A stretch of DNA of 64,000 nt, taken from assembly GCA_018829445.1 (NCBI GenBank), contig JAHJTV010000018.1, positions 62,001 to 126,000 of the forward strand. The letters are read 5' to 3'. The position numbers and the translations under genes are program-made. Shown here in pieces: positions 61,384 to 64,000 of the stretch. Below the pieces are notes generated by a model that saw nothing but the letters and a program-made list of their open reading frames with translations, was not told the DNA's origin and made no database searches. Within the stretch, counting starts at the first letter, position 1; each line of letters starts with the position of its first letter. Source of the stretch: a bacterium (GTDB lineage: Bacteria > SAR324 > XYD2-FULL-50-16).

Positions 61384-62160
61384 TTAATCACCATAAATGT
61401 CAAAATTGAAGTATTTATCCTGGATTTTTTTATAAGTACCATTGGCTCGAATGCCATCAATAGCTTTATTGAAAAGCTCAACCAGATCCTGATTATCCTT
61501 GTGGATCGCAATTCCAGTGCCAATACCAAACCACTTGGGATCTGAAAAAGTAGGACCAACAAATTGGAACTTCTCGTTACCTTCCAGATTCAGAAAACCT
61601 TCAGAGAGCGAAACCGCGTCAGCTAAGGTCAAATCTATTCGCCCTGATTTCATGTCAAGATATACTTCATCCTGGGTACCGTAACGAATGATTTCTGTGT
61701 TTTTCCCCCACATGGCGGTGGCATAACGATCATGGATAGTCTCGCGTTGAACGCCTATTTTAATCTTTTTTTGTTCTCCAGAAAGTACACTAATAACCAA
61801 GTTCTCTTGAGCAGCCAATTTTGCTGGTGAATTAGAATATTTCTTTGAAAAAGCAACACTCTTCAATCGCTCTTCGGTAATGGACATTTGTGCAATACTG
61901 GCATCATATTTCCTTGCCAGTAAACCGGGAATGGTTCCATCCCAGTCCTGCGTCTGCCAGGTACATTCCACTTTGAGAAAATCACAAAGGGCTTGACCAA
62001 TTTCGATATCAAAACCGACCAGTTTCCCTTCCGGTGTCATATAATTGAACGGAGGATAGGCACCCTCTGAACACATTCTGATTGTTTTCCAGTCTTTTGC
62101 TTGTAAACCGCCCGCCATTAAAAAAATAGCTGCTGTTAAAAATAAAACGATCCTTTTCAT
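61384..62160 (-). CDS. Polar amino acid ABC transporter substrate-binding protein (HisJ/ArgT-like)
   Basis: 258 residues; AAGGAGAG is correctly spaced. Signal peptide MKRIVLFLTAAIFLMAGGLQA. WKTIRMCSEGAYPPFNYMTPEGKLVGFDIEIGQALCDFLKVECTW is the family-3 binding-protein signature with the aromatic amino-acid site and an Asp for the alpha-amino group. WDGTIPGLLARKYDASIAQMSITEERLKSVAFSKKY and GRIDLTLADAVSLSEGFL are further hallmarks. Two Cys (MCSEG, VECTW) may form the HisJ-type disulfide. Ligand probably a basic or N-acylated amino acid, judging by family and by the desuccinylase-like gene in the operon. Confidence 0.92.
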   Translation of the reverse strand: MKRIVLFLTAAIFLMAGGLQAKDWKTIRMCSEGAYPPFNYMTPEGKLVGFDIEIGQALCDFLKVECTWQTQDWDGTIPGLLARKYDASIAQMSITEERLKSVAFSKKYSNSPAKLAAQENLVISVLSGEQKKIKIGVQRETIHDRYATAMWGKNTEIIRYGTQDEVYLDMKSGRIDLTLADAVSLSEGFLNLEGNEKFQFVGPTFSDPKWFGIGTGIAIHKDNQDLVELFNKAIDGIRANGTYKKIQDKYFNFDIYGD

Positions 62161-62257
62161 AAATCTCTCCTTAAACGATTAGTTAACAATGAAATTGTTA
62201 TTAATCTCATTGTGTGCAAAACAAAAAAAGCCAAAGCGTTCGTTTCCCATCGGTAGA

Positions 62258-63037
62258 TTATGTCTCATAACTACTTGCCAGGAATTGGCGAAACCGCTCT
62301 GTCTTAGGGTTCGTAAAGATTTCATTTGGAGGCCCCTCCTCCTCAATGACACCTTTGTTCAGGAAAATCGTTTTTGACGACACTTCCCGGGCAAAACCCA
62401 ACTCGTGCGTAACAACTATCATTGTTCTGCCTTCTTCCGCCAGATCGCGCATAACCTTTAATACTTCACCAACCAGTTCGGGATCAAGAGCAGATGTCGG
62501 TTCATCAAACAACAAGGCTTCCGGCTCCATAGCCAGCGCCCTGGCAATGGCAGCACGTTGCTGCTGACCACCCGAAAGATGCGAAGGATAAGCATTTTTC
62601 TTTTCGTAAATTCCCACTTTATTCAAGTAGAATTTTGCCTTCTCAATGGCTTCTTTCTTGGATTGTTTCAGAACGTGAACCGGGGCTTCGATGACGTTAT
62701 CTTCAATGGTCATGTGTGACCAGAGATTAAACTGTTGGAAGATCATGGAAAGTTTGGTTCTTATTCGCTCAACCTGCTTAAGGCTTTTAGGAACAACCTG
62801 ACCATTTCTTTTGGTTTTGAGAAGAATCTCTTCACCTGCGACTACAATCTTCCCCTGTTCCGGAACATCTAAGAATGTCAGACAGCGTAAAATGGTGCTT
62901 TTCCCGGATCCGCTGGATCCAAGCATGGACACTACCTCTCCCTTTTTGGCGGTAAGGGAGACACCTTTTAAAACCTCTAATTGACCGAATCTTTTATGAA
63001 GGTTATCTACTGACAATGCAGTTGCTTCGTTATTCAT
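62258..63037 (-). CDS. Polar amino acid ABC transporter ATPase (HisP-like)
   Basis: 259 residues from ATG 63037, with AAGG 6 bases before the start; a TTG at 63052 is also in frame. Walker [43 protein letters not shown] (HisP-like insertion), signature [18 protein letters not shown], Walker [21 protein letters not shown] and H loop [19 protein letters not shown]. First gene of the operon hisP-hisJ-hisQ-hisM-AstE-like. Cytoplasmic energy subunit. Confidence 0.93.
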   Translation of the reverse strand: MNNEATALSVDNLHKRFGQLEVLKGVSLTAKKGEVVSMLGSSGSGKSTILRCLTFLDVPEQGKIVVAGEEILLKTKRNGQVVPKSLKQVERIRTKLSMIFQQFNLWSHMTIEDNVIEAPVHVLKQSKKEAIEKAKFYLNKVGIYEKKNAYPSHLSGGQQQRAAIARALAMEPEALLFDEPTSALDPELVGEVLKVMRDLAEEGRTMIVVTHELGFAREVSSKTIFLNKGVIEEEGPPNEIFTNPKTERFRQFLASSYET

Positions 63038-63317
63038 CGAATGCCTTGACAATGTCCAATGGTTTTAAGATCAATCCTGCAAAGGGATTGTGCTAAGAAT
63101 TACACCCCTTTTGATAAAGGCAAATGGCAGTCATTGTCAACAGGTTTATACTATTTTGCAGAACTACTTTTTACCCTGTTTGTCACTGCTCAAAGTTCTT
63201 TTATTTGACTAAAAACATATATTGCATTAGATATCAAAGAGCTAATTCAAGAATTGATGTTAAGGAAATGGAAAGCGATGTTGAAATTCCAGCTATTCCA
63301 TTAATTTTAAGAATACC

Positions 63318-64000
63318 ATGAATAAGTCAAGTTTGGACAATAGCCAGAATTTAAAAGACCGATACTATACCAGAAATGTATTTGGAATATCCAGTGTAGA
63401 GTTTACCTGGGGATTGGGATTGCCTGTCGTTATCGAATCCACCTTTCTGCAGCTGTTTATTAAGAGCCTAGGGGCTTCCAGTCTAGTCATTGGACTGATC
63501 CCAACTTTTTTCTTTATTGGAAGTTCAATATTTGCCCTTTTCTCCAGCTATTTTACCAGTCGGTTGGAATTTAAACGCACGGCGGTTGTCTTGCTTCATC
63601 TTTTTTCCGGTCTGTCTCTACTCTTCTTTGGAGTGTTCCTGTATCTTTTCAGCACTGTTGATTATTTACTGGTGGTCTTTTTTATCTCCTATGGCATCTT
63701 TTCGTTGAGTCTGGGAATGACACTGCCGGTCTGGCTGAATTACCTGGTGGATATTCTGTCCGATGAGAAGTCCGTATCCGGCATCGCTTTTATGCTCATT
63801 GCCCAAAACTGCGCAAAATTTGTCGGCAGCATGGTAATCGTCAAGATTGTAGACAAATATTCATTTTCCGTAGAATCCTCTTCACTTGTATTTATTGCTG
63901 TGGGAGCTCTATTCTCAATCGGCTCCCTTTTCTTCATGATAACAAAAGAAGTACCTGCTGCGGTCCCTGAAAAAAATGACTCAAGACAAACATTTCTGGT
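63318..64000 (+). CDS. MFS transporter, N-terminal part (runs off the window)
   Basis: 227 codons are visible from ATG 63318 and the frame is open to the right edge. After a hydrophilic start (NSQNLKDRYYTRNVFG) come hydrophobic helices: VEFTWGLGLPVVIESTFLQLFI, SLVIGLIPTFFFIGSSIFALFSSYFTS, VVLLHLFSGLSLLFFGVFLYLF and GMTLPVWLNYLVDILSDEKSVSGIAFMLIAQN, with the loop RLEFKRTAVV between helices 2 and 3. The layout is that of the first half of an MFS carrier. No strong ribosome-binding site. The gene is divergent from the hisP operon. Confidence 0.75.
   Translation, partial: MNKSSLDNSQNLKDRYYTRNVFGISSVEFTWGLGLPVVIESTFLQLFIKSLGASSLVIGLIPTFFFIGSSIFALFSSYFTSRLEFKRTAVVLLHLFSGLSLLFFGVFLYLFSTVDYLLVVFFISYGIFSLSLGMTLPVWLNYLVDILSDEKSVSGIAFMLIAQNCAKFVGSMVIVKIVDKYSFSVESSSLVFIAVGALFSIGSLFFMITKEVPAAVPEKNDSRQTFL

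Noticed and set aside
63124..63321. 65-codon plus-strand frame ending as ATGA on the last MFS gene
   Set aside because: Overlap looks like coupling, but the frame has no start signal or conserved features and sits in an AT-rich promoter region.
1..64000. rRNA, tRNA genes, prophage or complete IS elements
   Set aside because: Read for on both strands; no recognisable tRNA cloverleaf, rRNA sequence, integrase or transposase gene was seen.

Overview
The window is a 64 kb stretch of a Gram-negative bacterial chromosome: periplasmic binding proteins, signal peptides, a Cache-type chemoreceptor, cyclopropane fatty acid synthase and Dpp/His/Liv-type ABC importers. Base composition looks moderate to slightly AT-rich by eye. 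The gene repertoire (a Liv operon with an embedded acyl-CoA ligase, a CoA-transferase/GNAT fusion, two cytoplasmic molybdopterin oxidoreductases, DsrE, DUF362, TIGR04076, many M24/C69/AstE-like hydrolases) fits a heterotroph of the former Deltaproteobacteria (Desulfobacterota or SAR324-like). That placement is an inference from gene content; there is no rRNA or tRNA here to test it.

Layout. 0-7 kb: the tail of an SDR oxidoreductase, an M24 metallopeptidase whose 3' end runs out of frame into a DUF362 protein lacking its N-terminus, a secreted protein, DsrE, a flavodoxin-fold quinone reductase and a C69/secernin-like hydrolase. 7-12.5 kb: a sensory block (secreted Cache protein, methyl-accepting chemoreceptor, hybrid histidine kinase). 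12.5-18.2 kb: GMC oxidoreductase, a secreted protein, a periplasmic solute-binding protein, an MFS exporter and UspA. 18.4-22.7 kb: a plus-strand lipid block (CFA synthase, geranylgeranyl-reductase-like flavoprotein, acetoacetyl-CoA synthetase). 29.6-22.7 kb (minus): livF-livG-acyl-CoA ligase-livH-livM-livJ, probably carboxylate or branched amino acid uptake with CoA activation. 30-37 kb: CoA-transferase/GNAT fusion, YdcZ-type transporter, YeiL-like Crp/Fnr regulator, molybdopterin oxidoreductase and serine hydrolase.

37.3-49.2 kb is the most unusual region. A Dpp-type peptide importer operon (binding protein, two permeases, two ATPases) ends in a second molybdopterin oxidoreductase. It is followed by a radical SAM protein with a divergent LysR regulator. 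The block is bracketed by two copies of one regulator gene in the same orientation: an intact one at 48.4-49.2 kb, with an extra N-terminal helix-turn-helix in front of a TetR domain, and a decayed, internally deleted relic at 37.35-37.70 kb next to short tandem repeats.

49.4-54.4 kb (minus) holds a candidate polyol or sugar catabolic set: zinc alcohol dehydrogenase, APH-fold kinase, GlpD-family flavoprotein and class II aldolase. 54.8-58.7 kb has an unknown membrane protein, an AraC/GlxA-type regulator, a TIGR04076 protein and an MFS transporter. 63.0-58.7 kb (minus) is a complete His-type polar amino acid importer operon ending in a succinylglutamate desuccinylase/aspartoacylase-like hydrolase. 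The window closes inside another MFS gene.

No complete insertion sequence, prophage, CRISPR array, rRNA or tRNA was recognised. I found no wholly new system that can be asserted from sequence alone. The best leads are the bracketed Dpp/Mo-oxidoreductase/radical-SAM block with its double-HTH regulator, the kinase-GlpD-aldolase cluster, the M24/DUF362 junction, the duplicated start region of the chemoreceptor gene, and a 46-bp near-perfect palindrome at 45.6 kb.
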